Source: Lachnospiraceae bacterium (lineage in GTDB: Bacteria; Bacillota; Clostridia; Lachnospirales; Lachnospiraceae). From it: 64,000 nt of DNA. Position 1 is the stretch's first letter; each line of letters starts with the position of its first letter. The notes beneath the pieces are model-generated. The model was not told the DNA's origin. It did no database searches and saw only the letters and a list, made by a program, of their open reading frames with translations. The position numbers and the translations under genes are program-made. The stretch spans positions 62,001-126,000 of the forward strand of contig SVDN01000003.1 of the NCBI GenBank assembly GCA_015057825.1. Direction: 5' to 3'. Of this stretch, positions 7,801 through 16,456 are shown in pieces.

Positions 7801-9945
7801 ATGGACATTTTAAACACTATCAAAGATGAGCTTGGCGTTAAACTTTCCCAGGTGGAAGCGGCAGTTAAGCTTATAGATGAAGGCAATACCATTCCTTTTA
7901 TTGCCAGATACAGAAAAGAAGTAACAGGGTCTTTGGATGACGAACAGCTTCGTAAACTTGACGAACGTCTTAAATATCTTAGAAATCTCGAAGAAAAGAA
8001 AGAACAAGTTATAGCAAGCATTGAGGAACAGGGCAAGTTAACCGATGAGTTAAAAGCTCAGATTTTGGCTGCCGAAACCATGGTTGTGGTTGAGGATCTT
8101 TACAGACCATACAGACCAAAACGTCGTACCCGTGCCATAGTTGCAAAGGAAAAAGGCTTGGAGCCTCTTGCTAATATTATTATGCTTGGACAAGAAAAAC
8201 GTCCTATGGAAGAAGTTGCCGCAGACTTTATTAACGAAGAAAAAGAAGTAAAGAATGCAAAAGAAGCATTGGAGGGCGCAAAAGATATTATTGCGGAGTT
8301 TGTTTCCGACAATGCGGATTTCAGAAGTTATATCAGAAAAATAACTTTTAAAGAAGGAAAACTTATATCTACGGCAAAAGATGAAAAAGCCCAGTCGGTT
8401 TACGAAAACTATTACGATTATGAAGAACCTCTTACAAAGGTTGCGGGACACAGGACTCTTGCAATCAACAGAGGTGAAAACGAAAAATTCATAACGGTTA
8501 AGATAGAAGCACCGACAGAAAAGATAATCGGCTACCTCGAAAAACAAATGATACATTCTGATAACGAAAATACAAATGTATATATTCGCGAGGCAATAGA
8601 AGATAGCTATAAACGTCTTATTGCCCCTGCCATCGAGCGCGATATCAGAAACGAAATGACGGAAAAGGCGGAAGACAGCGCCATAGTTGTATTCGGTAAA
8701 AACACGGAACAGCTTCTTATGCAGCCGCCTATTGCCGGCCTTACCGTACTTGGTTGGGACCCTGCGTTCAGAACCGGTTGTAAATTGGCCGTGGTTGACG
8801 CAACGGGAAAGGTGCTTGATACAGCGGTTATTTATCCGACGGCACCTCACAACAAAGTTGCGGAAAGCAAAAAAGTTTTAAAAGAGCTTATAAAAAAATA
8901 TAATGTAAATCTTATTTCATGCGGAAACGGTACCGCTTCCCGCGAGTCCGAAGCCATTATTGTGGACTTGATAAAAGAGATTGACGAAAAAGTCAGCTAT
9001 GTAATAGTTAATGAGGCGGGAGCCAGTGTATATTCCGCAAGTAAGCTTGCAACGGAAGAATTTCCGGATTTCGATGTGGCTCAAAGAAGTGCCGTATCAA
9101 TTGCAAGACGTATTCAAGATCCTTTGGCGGAGCTTGTTAAAATCGATCCGAAATCAATCGGTGTAGGTCAATATCAGCATGACATGAATCAGAAAAAGTT
9201 GGACGATGCTTTAACAGGCGTTGTGGAGTCTTGCGTTAACAAGGTGGGCGTCGATCTTAATACCGCATCACCGAGCCTTTTGGAATATATTTCGGGTATA
9301 TCAAAAGTTCTTGCAAAAAACATTGTTGCATACAGAGAGGCAAACGGTTCTTTCAAAGACAGAAGAGAGCTTCTTAAGGTTTCGAAACTTGGCCCGAAGG
9401 CATATGAGCAGTGTGCCGGATTTATGAGAATATTGGGAGGGAAAAACCCTCTTGATTCCACGGGTGTACATCCGGAAAGCTACGAAGCCACGGAAAAACT
9501 TCTTAAAAAACTCGGATTTTCCGACGAAACCGTTGCTAAGGGCGGCGTAATAGGCTTAAGCCTTATGATTAAAGACTACAAACGTCTGGCAGAGGAGTTG
9601 GGAATCGGTGAAATCACCCTTAGAGATATTGTAAAAGAGCTTGAAAAACCGGGTCGCGATCCTCGTGAAGATATGCCGAAACCGATTCTTCGTTCCGATG
9701 TTTTGGAAATGAAAGACTTAAAAGAAGGAATGGTGCTTAAAGGTACCGTAAGAAACGTAATAGACTTCGGCGTTTTTGTGGATATAGGCGTACATCAGGA
9801 CGGCCTTGTTCATATATCTCAGATTACCGACAGATACATAAAACATCCTTTGGATGTAGTGAAAATCGGCGATATTGTTGATGTCAAAGTATTAAGTGTG
9901 GATCTTGCAAAGAAAAGAATTCAGTTGACAATGAGAGATATCTGA
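7801..9945 (+). CDS. tex: Tex-like S1 RNA-binding transcription accessory protein
   Basis: 714 aa, full length. Order: N-terminal helical Tex domain, YqgF-like RNase H fold (GWDPAFRTGCKLAVVD, about residue 320), helix-hairpin-helix repeats (NTASPSLLEYISGI and following), and a C-terminal S1 domain (GMVLKGTVRNVIDFGVFVDI). Tex binds nucleic acids and influences transcription in several bacteria. It has a GGAGG ribosome site and lies 46 nt upstream of cdsA. Confidence 0.93.
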   Translation: MDILNTIKDELGVKLSQVEAAVKLIDEGNTIPFIARYRKEVTGSLDDEQLRKLDERLKYLRNLEEKKEQVIASIEEQGKLTDELKAQILAAETMVVVEDLYRPYRPKRRTRAIVAKEKGLEPLANIIMLGQEKRPMEEVAADFINEEKEVKNAKEALEGAKDIIAEFVSDNADFRSYIRKITFKEGKLISTAKDEKAQSVYENYYDYEEPLTKVAGHRTLAINRGENEKFITVKIEAPTEKIIGYLEKQMIHSDNENTNVYIREAIEDSYKRLIAPAIERDIRNEMTEKAEDSAIVVFGKNTEQLLMQPPIAGLTVLGWDPAFRTGCKLAVVDATGKVLDTAVIYPTAPHNKVAESKKVLKELIKKYNVNLISCGNGTASRESEAIIVDLIKEIDEKVSYVIVNEAGASVYSASKLATEEFPDFDVAQRSAVSIARRIQDPLAELVKIDPKSIGVGQYQHDMNQKKLDDALTGVVESCVNKVGVDLNTASPSLLEYISGISKVLAKNIVAYREANGSFKDRRELLKVSKLGPKAYEQCAGFMRILGGKNPLDSTGVHPESYEATEKLLKKLGFSDETVAKGGVIGLSLMIKDYKRLAEELGIGEITLRDIVKELEKPGRDPREDMPKPILRSDVLEMKDLKEGMVLKGTVRNVIDFGVFVDIGVHQDGLVHISQITDRYIKHPLDVVKIGDIVDVKVLSVDLAKKRIQLTMRDI

Positions 9946-9991
9946 GTATAACATATAAAAGAGTATGCAGATTTTTGCATCTGGAGGATAT

Positions 9992-10807
9992 ATGAAGACA
10001 AGAATTATTGCGGGACTTGCGTTTGTGGGTCTTACAGCCTTTTGTTTTCTCTTCGGAGATATAACTAGGTTGGCTTATATTATATTTGTAGCTTGGGTAT
10101 CATGTCATGAAATGGTTTCCCAGACCAAAAAAGCGAAAAAGGGAATATCGGTTTGGCAAGGATTTGCCTTTATCATTCTTTTTGCATTGATTGATATATT
10201 TAAAATAAGATTTGATTTTATTTTTTACGGACTCCTTGTTATTATGATGCTTTCTTTTGTGGAGAAAATCCTTATAAAAAGAAATATGACCATGGAAGAA
10301 TTGTTTATTTCCATGGGAGTTTGCATCTATCCGGTAGCACCTATTATGATGATTTTCCATATATGCTGCCTCAAGAGCACTTATTGGCCTATTATGTTGG
10401 TACTTCCTTTTGTGGCCGTTGTATTTAACGACAGCGTTGCATTGGTTAGCGGTATGTTGTTCGGAAAGCACAAAATGGCACCTCATATAAGCCCTAAGAA
10501 AACAATAGAAGGTTTAATCGGCGGACTGATTGCCGGAGTTATCGGTGGCGTATTTGTTTTCCTTTTGTTCTATTATTGCGGATGGGATACACCAAGCCTT
10601 TTGTTCTGCGTGATTGCGGCTTTTGTGGCATCTATTGCCGGAGTGTTCGGCGACTTGGCGGCATCTGCCATCAAGAGGGATATTGATGTAAAAGATTTCG
10701 GAAAAATCATTCCGGGACACGGCGGTATGCTTGACCGTATCGATAGCTCAATGTTTGCCATTGCGGCTGTTTATATAGCATTCCATGTCGTCGAGTTATT
10801 CGCATAG
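9992..10807 (+). CDS. cdsA: phosphatidate cytidylyltransferase
   Basis: 271 aa from the ATG at 9992, which has CTGGAGG at ideal spacing; an upstream ATG at 9965 lacks one. It is a polytopic membrane protein with about eight helices and the C-terminal CdsA signature: SAIKRDIDVKDFGKIIPGHG, then GGMLDRIDS. It makes CDP-diacylglycerol for phospholipid synthesis at the membrane. The usual undecaprenyl synthase or Dxr neighbours are absent. Confidence 0.93.
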   Translation: MKTRIIAGLAFVGLTAFCFLFGDITRLAYIIFVAWVSCHEMVSQTKKAKKGISVWQGFAFIILFALIDIFKIRFDFIFYGLLVIMMLSFVEKILIKRNMTMEELFISMGVCIYPVAPIMMIFHICCLKSTYWPIMLVLPFVAVVFNDSVALVSGMLFGKHKMAPHISPKKTIEGLIGGLIAGVIGGVFVFLLFYYCGWDTPSLLFCVIAAFVASIAGVFGDLAASAIKRDIDVKDFGKIIPGHGGMLDRIDSSMFAIAAVYIAFHVVELFA

Positions 10808-10829
10808 TATTAATAAGTATTTGTTATCG

Positions 10830-10877
10830 AAACAATCAAAATAGTTTGCGTTCCTTGCAATTGTTTTGATTGTTTTT
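10830..10877 (+). terminator. rho-independent terminator after cdsA
   Basis: AAACAATCAAAA (10830-10841) pairs with TTTTGATTGTTT (10864-10875) and runs into a T-tract. Confidence 0.8.
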
Positions 10878-10925
10878 TTATTTAAAATCTGATAATATAA
10901 GCATAATCAGTTAAATATTTAAACA

Positions 10926-11092
10926 GATGGTGCTGATGGCGCTTAAAGCGCTTAATTCAGGTAAAAGGGAAGCGGGTGAAAATCCCGCGCGATCTCGTCA
11001 CTGTAAGCCGGAGAGCTTTGCATAATCCACTGAGAAATCGGGAAGGAGCATAAGCTTTGTGAAAGTAAGTCAGGAAACCTGCCGTTTGTTGG
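10926..11092 (+). ncRNA. cobalamin (B12) riboswitch aptamer
   Basis: Conserved elements occur in order: the GGTGCTGATGGCG start, a GGGAAGCGGGTGAAAATCCC-type stem, a CGTCACTGTAA core, and the B12 box AAGTCAGGAAACCTGCC (11067-11083). It lies in a leader of about 400 nt before a cobaltochelatase gene, the expected partner. Binding of adenosyl- or methylcobalamin should switch the downstream genes off. Confidence 0.9.
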
Positions 11093-11192
11093 TCGGAAAA
11101 AGTATTTTTCAAATCACGAGGAATTGATTAAGACCGGCGCGAAGTCTTTTGCGCAATAGCTTATGGTAAAAGTAAGCGTGTGTTTTTTGAGG

Positions 11193-11224
11193 TTCTTTTG
11201 TCTTTTGATAAAAGAATTTTTTTT
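11193..11224 (+). terminator. terminator in the B12 riboswitch expression platform
   Basis: TTCTTTT (11193-11199) pairs with AAAAGAA (11210-11216) and is followed by eight T. It lies between the aptamer and the first gene, so the switch probably acts by transcription attenuation. The competing antiterminator pairing was not worked out. Confidence 0.55.
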
Positions 11225-11328
11225 GATTTATTATGGGACTGATAGTATTATTTGGTTTCTGACGAAATGAGCCGATATATGGGGATTTATATTCAAATGA
11301 TTCGTCAGAGGGAAAGGAAAGGTTGAAA

Positions 11329-12510
11329 ATGAAGAAGATTTTGGTAATGATTATGACACTCATGTTGGCGTCTGTATTTGTTATCGGTTGCGACTCAAAA
11401 AAGGCAGACGATTCACAGCAGGAAGTTACGGAAGATGCGGATCAGGCAGCAGCAGATGAAGTTGCGGCACTCATTGATGCAATCTATGTTCAGGAATGGA
11501 CAGAAGATACAGAAGCTCAGTGTAAAGCAGCAAAAGAAGCTTGGGACAAATTAACTGACGCACAGAAAGAATTGGTTGAAGGTGAATTTGCAGATCCGGA
11601 CTATTTCGGCAGAGATACGGGTGATGCATCAAAAGACGATCCTTTAAATCAGGATGACATCGGTGAAAACGAAATCTTGGTAGTAAGTTTCGGTACATCA
11701 TTTAACGACAGCAGGACAGAAGATATCGGCGGTATTGAAAAGGCAATCGCAGCAGCAAATCCTGATTGGTCGGTTAGACGTGCTTTCACAGCTCAGATTA
11801 TCATTAATCACGTACTTGCACGTGACGGCGAATCAATCGACAATGTAGCTCAGGCACTTGATCGTGCGGTTACAAACGGTGTTAAGAACCTTGTAATTCA
11901 GCCGACACATCTTATGCACGGTGCTGAATATGACGAACTTGTAGCAACTTTGGATACATACAAAGATAAATTTACATCCGTAAAAGTTGCTGAACCTCTT
12001 CTTGGTGAAGTAGGTGCGGATGCTACGGCTGTTAATGCGGATAAAGAAGCGGTAGCAAAAGCAATCACAGCCGAAGCTGTAAAATTAGCAGGTTTTGACA
12101 GCCTTGATGCCGCAAAAGAAGCAAGTACGGCATTTGTATTTATGGGACACGGTACAAGCCACACAGCTAAAGTTTCATACTCACAGATGCAGAAACAGAT
12201 GGAAAGCTTAGGCTATGCAAACGTATTTATCGGAACAGTTGAAGGCGAACCTGAAGAAACAGCATGCGAAAACGTAATTGAAGCCGTAAAAGCAGCAGGA
12301 TACAAAAATGTAATCCTTCGCCCTCTTATGGTTGTAGCAGGCGATCACGCTAACAACGATATGGCAGGCGATGATGCTGATTCATGGAAGAGCATGTTTA
12401 CGGATGCTAAAGCATTTGATAAGATTGATTGCCAGATCGAAGGTCTTGGAAGAATCGCTGACGTTGAGGCATTATATGTAGCACATACAGCAGACGCTCT
12501 TGCAAAATAA
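11329..12510 (+). CDS. cbiK: lipoprotein CbiK-type anaerobic sirohydrochlorin cobaltochelatase
   Basis: 393 aa from the ATG at 11329 (GGAAAGG upstream). A lipoprotein signal (MKKILVMIMTLMLASVFVIG, then Cys) is followed by an acidic linker with an EAWDKLTDAQKELV helix pair like those of Gram-positive surface proteins. The CbiK domain follows from about residue 110: VVSFGTSFNDSR, PTHLMHGAEYD and FMGHGTSH carry the metal-binding His residues. Classic CbiK inserts Co2+ into sirohydrochlorin in the cytoplasm; this one should be exported and membrane-tethered. It is regulated by the upstream B12 riboswitch. Confidence 0.85.
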   Translation: MKKILVMIMTLMLASVFVIGCDSKKADDSQQEVTEDADQAAADEVAALIDAIYVQEWTEDTEAQCKAAKEAWDKLTDAQKELVEGEFADPDYFGRDTGDASKDDPLNQDDIGENEILVVSFGTSFNDSRTEDIGGIEKAIAAANPDWSVRRAFTAQIIINHVLARDGESIDNVAQALDRAVTNGVKNLVIQPTHLMHGAEYDELVATLDTYKDKFTSVKVAEPLLGEVGADATAVNADKEAVAKAITAEAVKLAGFDSLDAAKEASTAFVFMGHGTSHTAKVSYSQMQKQMESLGYANVFIGTVEGEPEETACENVIEAVKAAGYKNVILRPLMVVAGDHANNDMAGDDADSWKSMFTDAKAFDKIDCQIEGLGRIADVEALYVAHTADALAK

Positions 12511-12533
12511 TATACTAACAAAGGTATAACAAT

Positions 12534-13046
12534 ATGAAAAAATTAATAGCTTTAATAGCAATGCTTGCGGCTCTTAGCATTTGCGTGGGATGTGAAGGAA
12601 AGGACGCCAACAGCGACAATTCACAAACTCAGGCACAAGAAGAGACCAAAAAAGAAGCATTGCTTGAAGACGGAACATACACGGTTGATTTCACAACCGA
12701 CAGCACAATGTTCCATATAAACGAAACTTTAAACGATAAAGCAACACTTACCGTTAAGGACGGCGAGATGAATGTTCATATCACACTTGCGGGAACGGGA
12801 ATTGTTAATCTCTTTGTGGGAACTGCCGAGGATGCTCAAAAAGAGGGTGCACAAGTTATAGATGCCACGGAAGATGAGGTTACATACGATGACGGAATGA
12901 CAGAAAAAGTGTCCGGATTCGATCTTCCGATTACGGTATTGGACGAAGAATTTGACGTGGCAATACTTGGCAAAAAAGGTAAGTGGTATGACCACAAAGT
13001 TAAAGTTTCCAATGTAGTTGAAAAAGCGGAAACTGCGGAAAACTAA
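12534..13046 (+). CDS. small lipoprotein of unknown function, co-transcribed with cbiK
   Basis: 170 aa with a lipoprotein signal ending at the lipobox Cys (SICVGC). After a short linker comes one compact, mainly beta domain: GTYTVDFTT, ATLTVKDGEM, and KKGKWYDHKVKVS at the end. The layout recalls NEAT-type haem-binding domains, but I cannot assign it confidently. Its place 23 nt after the lipoprotein chelatase under the B12 riboswitch suggests surface handling of cobalt, corrinoid or tetrapyrrole. Confidence 0.6.
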   Translation: MKKLIALIAMLAALSICVGCEGKDANSDNSQTQAQEETKKEALLEDGTYTVDFTTDSTMFHINETLNDKATLTVKDGEMNVHITLAGTGIVNLFVGTAEDAQKEGAQVIDATEDEVTYDDGMTEKVSGFDLPITVLDEEFDVAILGKKGKWYDHKVKVSNVVEKAETAEN

Positions 13047-13061
13047 AGATTTATTGATTTT

Positions 13062-13091
13062 AAAAGCGCATGTCGAAGGATGTGCGCTTTT
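13062..13091 (+). terminator. terminator of the cbiK operon
   Basis: AAAAGCGCA (13062-13070) pairs with TGCGCTTTT (13083-13091), ending in a short T-run. Confidence 0.7.
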
Positions 13092-13215
13092 GTAATTGTA
13101 AATAAAGCAAGTTAGTGCTATTATAGGTATAGTTTTTATAAAAAATGGGACTGTTAAAAAAAACAGAGATTAGTCGGTTTAATATAGTATATTAACAATT
13201 GAAGGGAGTTTCGAT

Positions 13216-14655
13216 ATGAATTATCGAATGATAAGCTATATCATAAGTCGTGTGCTTTTCATCGAAGCGCTGCTTTTGGTAGTGCCTTTACTTGTATCCT
13301 TGTATTATAAAGAAAACGCATTGGGATTTTTGGTTGCCATTGCGGCAGCAGTGCTTGTGGCAGCGGTTCTTTCCATTCCGAAGCCGAAAACAAAGGCCTT
13401 TTTCTCCAAAGAAGGTTTTATATGCGTTGGTATTTCCTGGCTTGCCATGTCCTTTATAGGTGCCATACCTTTTGTGGTAAGCGGCGATATACCGAATTAT
13501 ATAGATGCATGGTTTGAAACGGTATCCGGTTTCACCACAACAGGTTCAACCATCCTTACGGATGTTGAAGCAATGGGTATGGGAATGCTCTTTTGGCGAA
13601 GCTTTACCCATTGGATAGGCGGTATGGGAATTCTTGTATTTATGATGGCAATCATTCCTATGTCCAACGAGTATTCAATGTACATAATGCGTGCCGAGGT
13701 TGCGGGCCCGACTGTTGGTAAACTGGTACCGAAGGCCAAAAAGACAGCAAGAATTCTCTATATTTCATACTTCATACTTACGGCTTTGGAAATAATCTTC
13801 TTAAAAGCGGGCGGAATGGGCCTTTACGACAGTGTTGTACATTCCTTTGCAACAGCCGGAACCGGTGGATTCGGTGTTAAGAATCTAAGTATCGGAGCTT
13901 TTGACAGCGGATACATACAAATGGTTATAGGCATTTTTATGTTGCTCTTCGGCATAAACTTTAACTTGTATTTCTTCTTGTTTGTGGGTAAGATTAAAAA
14001 CTTCTTCAAAAACGAAGAGCTTAGAGTATACCTTGTGATTATTGCTGCGGCAACTGTTATTATAGGCTTTAACATTCACGGAATGTATGATTCCGCATCG
14101 GAAACATTCAGACATGCCTTTTTCCAAACATCGTCCATAATGACCACTACCGGTTTTTCCACGGTTGATTTTAACACCTGGCCGGAACTGTCAAAAACAA
14201 TACTCTTTATGTTGATGTTTGTGGGCGGTTGTGCCGGAAGTACGGGCGGCGGTCTAAAGGTATCGCGAATACTTATTATTGTTAAAAGCGCAATTTGCGA
14301 AGTTAAGAGAATGCATCATCCGCGCTCCGTCAATTATGTCAGAATGGAAGGACACAGGGTGCCTGATTCGGTTGTAAGATCGACACTTTCTTATTTCGGA
14401 CTTACATGCCTTATATTGATAGCGGGATTTGTGATTGTTTCAATAGATAATAAAGACTTTACCACCAGCGCCACATCTGTGGTCAGCTGCTTTATGAATA
14501 TAGGACCGGGACTTAATCTTACGGGTCCGGCGGGTAACTTCGCCGTCTTTTCCTATCTGTCAAAGATAGTATTTACGGTGCTGATGTTGCTTGGACGTCT
14601 GGAAATATTCCCGATACTATTACTGATATTCCCTAAGACTTGGAAGAGAAGATAA
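13216..14655 (+). CDS. trkH: TrkH/KtrB-type potassium uptake membrane subunit
   Basis: 479 aa with the four pore-loop repeats of the Trk/Ktr family. TVSGFTTTGST, FATAGTGGFG, TSSIMTTTGFSTVD and SCFMNIGPGLNL carry the conserved selectivity-filter Gly. It forms the K+-conducting membrane part. The cytoplasmic TrkA/KtrA gating subunit is not next to it, so it must be encoded elsewhere. GAAGGGAG precedes the ATG. Confidence 0.92.
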   Translation: MNYRMISYIISRVLFIEALLLVVPLLVSLYYKENALGFLVAIAAAVLVAAVLSIPKPKTKAFFSKEGFICVGISWLAMSFIGAIPFVVSGDIPNYIDAWFETVSGFTTTGSTILTDVEAMGMGMLFWRSFTHWIGGMGILVFMMAIIPMSNEYSMYIMRAEVAGPTVGKLVPKAKKTARILYISYFILTALEIIFLKAGGMGLYDSVVHSFATAGTGGFGVKNLSIGAFDSGYIQMVIGIFMLLFGINFNLYFFLFVGKIKNFFKNEELRVYLVIIAAATVIIGFNIHGMYDSASETFRHAFFQTSSIMTTTGFSTVDFNTWPELSKTILFMLMFVGGCAGSTGGGLKVSRILIIVKSAICEVKRMHHPRSVNYVRMEGHRVPDSVVRSTLSYFGLTCLILIAGFVIVSIDNKDFTTSATSVVSCFMNIGPGLNLTGPAGNFAVFSYLSKIVFTVLMLLGRLEIFPILLLIFPKTWKRR

Positions 14656-14673
14656 TATTTTTGCAAAACAAAA

Positions 14674-14697
14674 GGGCGACAGCTTGAACTGTCGCCC
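14674..14697. terminator. bidirectional terminator between trkH and the hydrogenase operon
   Basis: GGGCGACAG and CTGTCGCCC form a perfect 9-bp stem with a 6-nt loop. It is flanked by A and T runs and can serve both convergent genes. Confidence 0.75.
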
Positions 14698-14710
14698 TGT
14701 TTAAATGCTT

Positions 14711-16456
14711 TTATTTTTTACGTTTTCCTACAAACGGCATATCCCATTCGCTTAAATCAGTATGTAACAACTGATGTGATTTGTGAGATAACGGTTTCTG
14801 GAAATAGTCATCATAAGCTTTGATAACCGATGGATTTTCGTGTGAAAATCTAAGTGTATTGTTTTTATCCAAACTGTAAAGGTTTTCGGCACGTACATCG
14901 GCAAGTTCAACGCCATCGCAGATTGGCTGTCCGCCACCGCCTGCGCAACCGCCCGGGCAAGCCATGACTTCCACAAAGTCGTAATGAGCTTCACCGGATT
15001 TGATGCGTTCAAGAAGCTTTCTTGTATTTCCAAGTCCGCTTACAACAGCGCCTCTAACTTTATTTCCCGCAATTTCGATTTCTGCTTCTTTAATACCGTC
15101 CATACCGCGAACTACGCTAAATGCGTCCGGATCAGGATTCTTACCTGTAATAAGATAGTGAACGCTACGAAGAGCAGCTTCCATAACACCGCCGGTTGCA
15201 CCGAATATTACAGCAGCACCGGAGCCTACGCCAAGAGGTGCATCAAATTCTTCTTCAACCAAAAGCTCAGGAATAATCTGATCTGCTTTGATGATTCTTG
15301 CAACTTCTCTTGTGGTTAAAACAAGGTCAACATCTTGTCCCGCACCCGCATCATTCATGTTTGGAAGTTCACATTCGTGTTTCTTGGCGGTACATGGCAT
15401 GATTGAAACAGAGAAGATTCTTTCCGGATCCACTCTGAGTAAATCCGCATAATAACTTTTTGCTACGGCACCAAACATCTGCTGAGGTGATTTTGCAGTA
15501 GAGATTTGCGGTACGATTTCAGGATACTGAGATTTTGCAAATCTTATCCAGCCCGGACAGCAAGATGTAAACATCGGCCATTTATAATCTTCTTTGTGTG
15601 TGAATTTCTCTAAAAATTCGCTGCCTTCTTCCATGATGGTAAGATCGGCCGAAAAGTTTGTATCGAAAATATAGTCCGCACCTGTTTTTCTGATGGCATT
15701 AACAAGGCGCTTGATGGTAGCCTTTTCTCGAGGCAAACCTATAGCCTCGCCCCATGCTGCACGAACAGCGGGAGCAATCTGAACGATAACAATCTTGTCA
15801 GGATCGGCCAAGGCGTCAAAGTAACGATCTGTGTCGTTTCTTTCGCGAAGAGCGCCTGTAGGACAGTGAGTAATACATTGTCCGCAAAGTGAACAAGCTG
15901 ATTTTTCAAAGTCGATACCTTCAGCAACATCGATACTTGTTCTTCTACCGCTGCTTACGATATCCCAAATATTAAGTCCTTGTACTTTGTCGCAAACCTG
16001 TACGCAACGCATACATTTTATACATTTTTCCGACTCTTTTACAAGTGGGAGATAGTGGTCCCAAGGACGTTTTTCCAACTCTTCGATATATGGAATTTCA
16101 ATGATTCCAAGGTCGTTGGCTACAGTCTGAAGCTGGCAGTTACCGCTTCTGATACATGTTGCACATTTATATTCATGTGTGGATAAGATAAGTTCAACGT
16201 TTGTTTTTCTTGCCGAACGAACCTTAGGTGTGTTGGTGTAGATAATCATACCTTCATCAACAACGTTGTTACATGCCGCAACCAAGTTGTCTTTGCCTTC
16301 GATTTCAACAAGACAGACACGACAGGCGCCTATTTCGTTGATGTCTTTTAAGAAGCAAAGTGTAGGGATTTTGAATCCTCCCTGTGCAGCGGCTTCAAGT
16401 ATAGTAATTCCTTCCGGAACCTGAAGGGCTTTTCCGTTAATTGTAATATTTACCAT
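14711..16456 (-). CDS. [FeFe] hydrogenase catalytic subunit with N-terminal NuoG-like clusters
   Basis: 581 aa from the ATG at 16456 (AGGAGG upstream); the open frame extends further, but the extra ATG lies before that site. Order: 2Fe-2S domain (CFLKDINEIGACRVC), His-Cys3 4Fe-4S site (HEYKCATCIRSGNC), two 4Fe-4S motifs (CIKCMRCVQVC, CSLCGQCITHC), then H-cluster motifs L1 TSCCPGW, L2 MPCTAKKHE and L3 MACPGGCAGGGGQP. It catalyses H2 evolution or uptake. It overlaps the upstream flavoprotein gene by 7 nt. A GltD-type partner resembles the group I know as [FeFe] A2, whose physiology is poorly settled. Confidence 0.93.
   Translation of the reverse strand: MVNITINGKALQVPEGITILEAAAQGGFKIPTLCFLKDINEIGACRVCLVEIEGKDNLVAACNNVVDEGMIIYTNTPKVRSARKTNVELILSTHEYKCATCIRSGNCQLQTVANDLGIIEIPYIEELEKRPWDHYLPLVKESEKCIKCMRCVQVCDKVQGLNIWDIVSSGRRTSIDVAEGIDFEKSACSLCGQCITHCPTGALRERNDTDRYFDALADPDKIVIVQIAPAVRAAWGEAIGLPREKATIKRLVNAIRKTGADYIFDTNFSADLTIMEEGSEFLEKFTHKEDYKWPMFTSCCPGWIRFAKSQYPEIVPQISTAKSPQQMFGAVAKSYYADLLRVDPERIFSVSIMPCTAKKHECELPNMNDAGAGQDVDLVLTTREVARIIKADQIIPELLVEEEFDAPLGVGSGAAVIFGATGGVMEAALRSVHYLITGKNPDPDAFSVVRGMDGIKEAEIEIAGNKVRGAVVSGLGNTRKLLERIKSGEAHYDFVEVMACPGGCAGGGGQPICDGVELADVRAENLYSLDKNNTLRFSHENPSVIKAYDDYFQKPLSHKSHQLLHTDLSEWDMPFVGKRKK

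Noticed and set aside
8050..8850. 266-codon open frame antisense to tex
   Set aside because: Low-complexity composition rich in Phe, Cys, Arg and Tyr, no ribosome site, and tex is a full-length conserved gene on the other strand.
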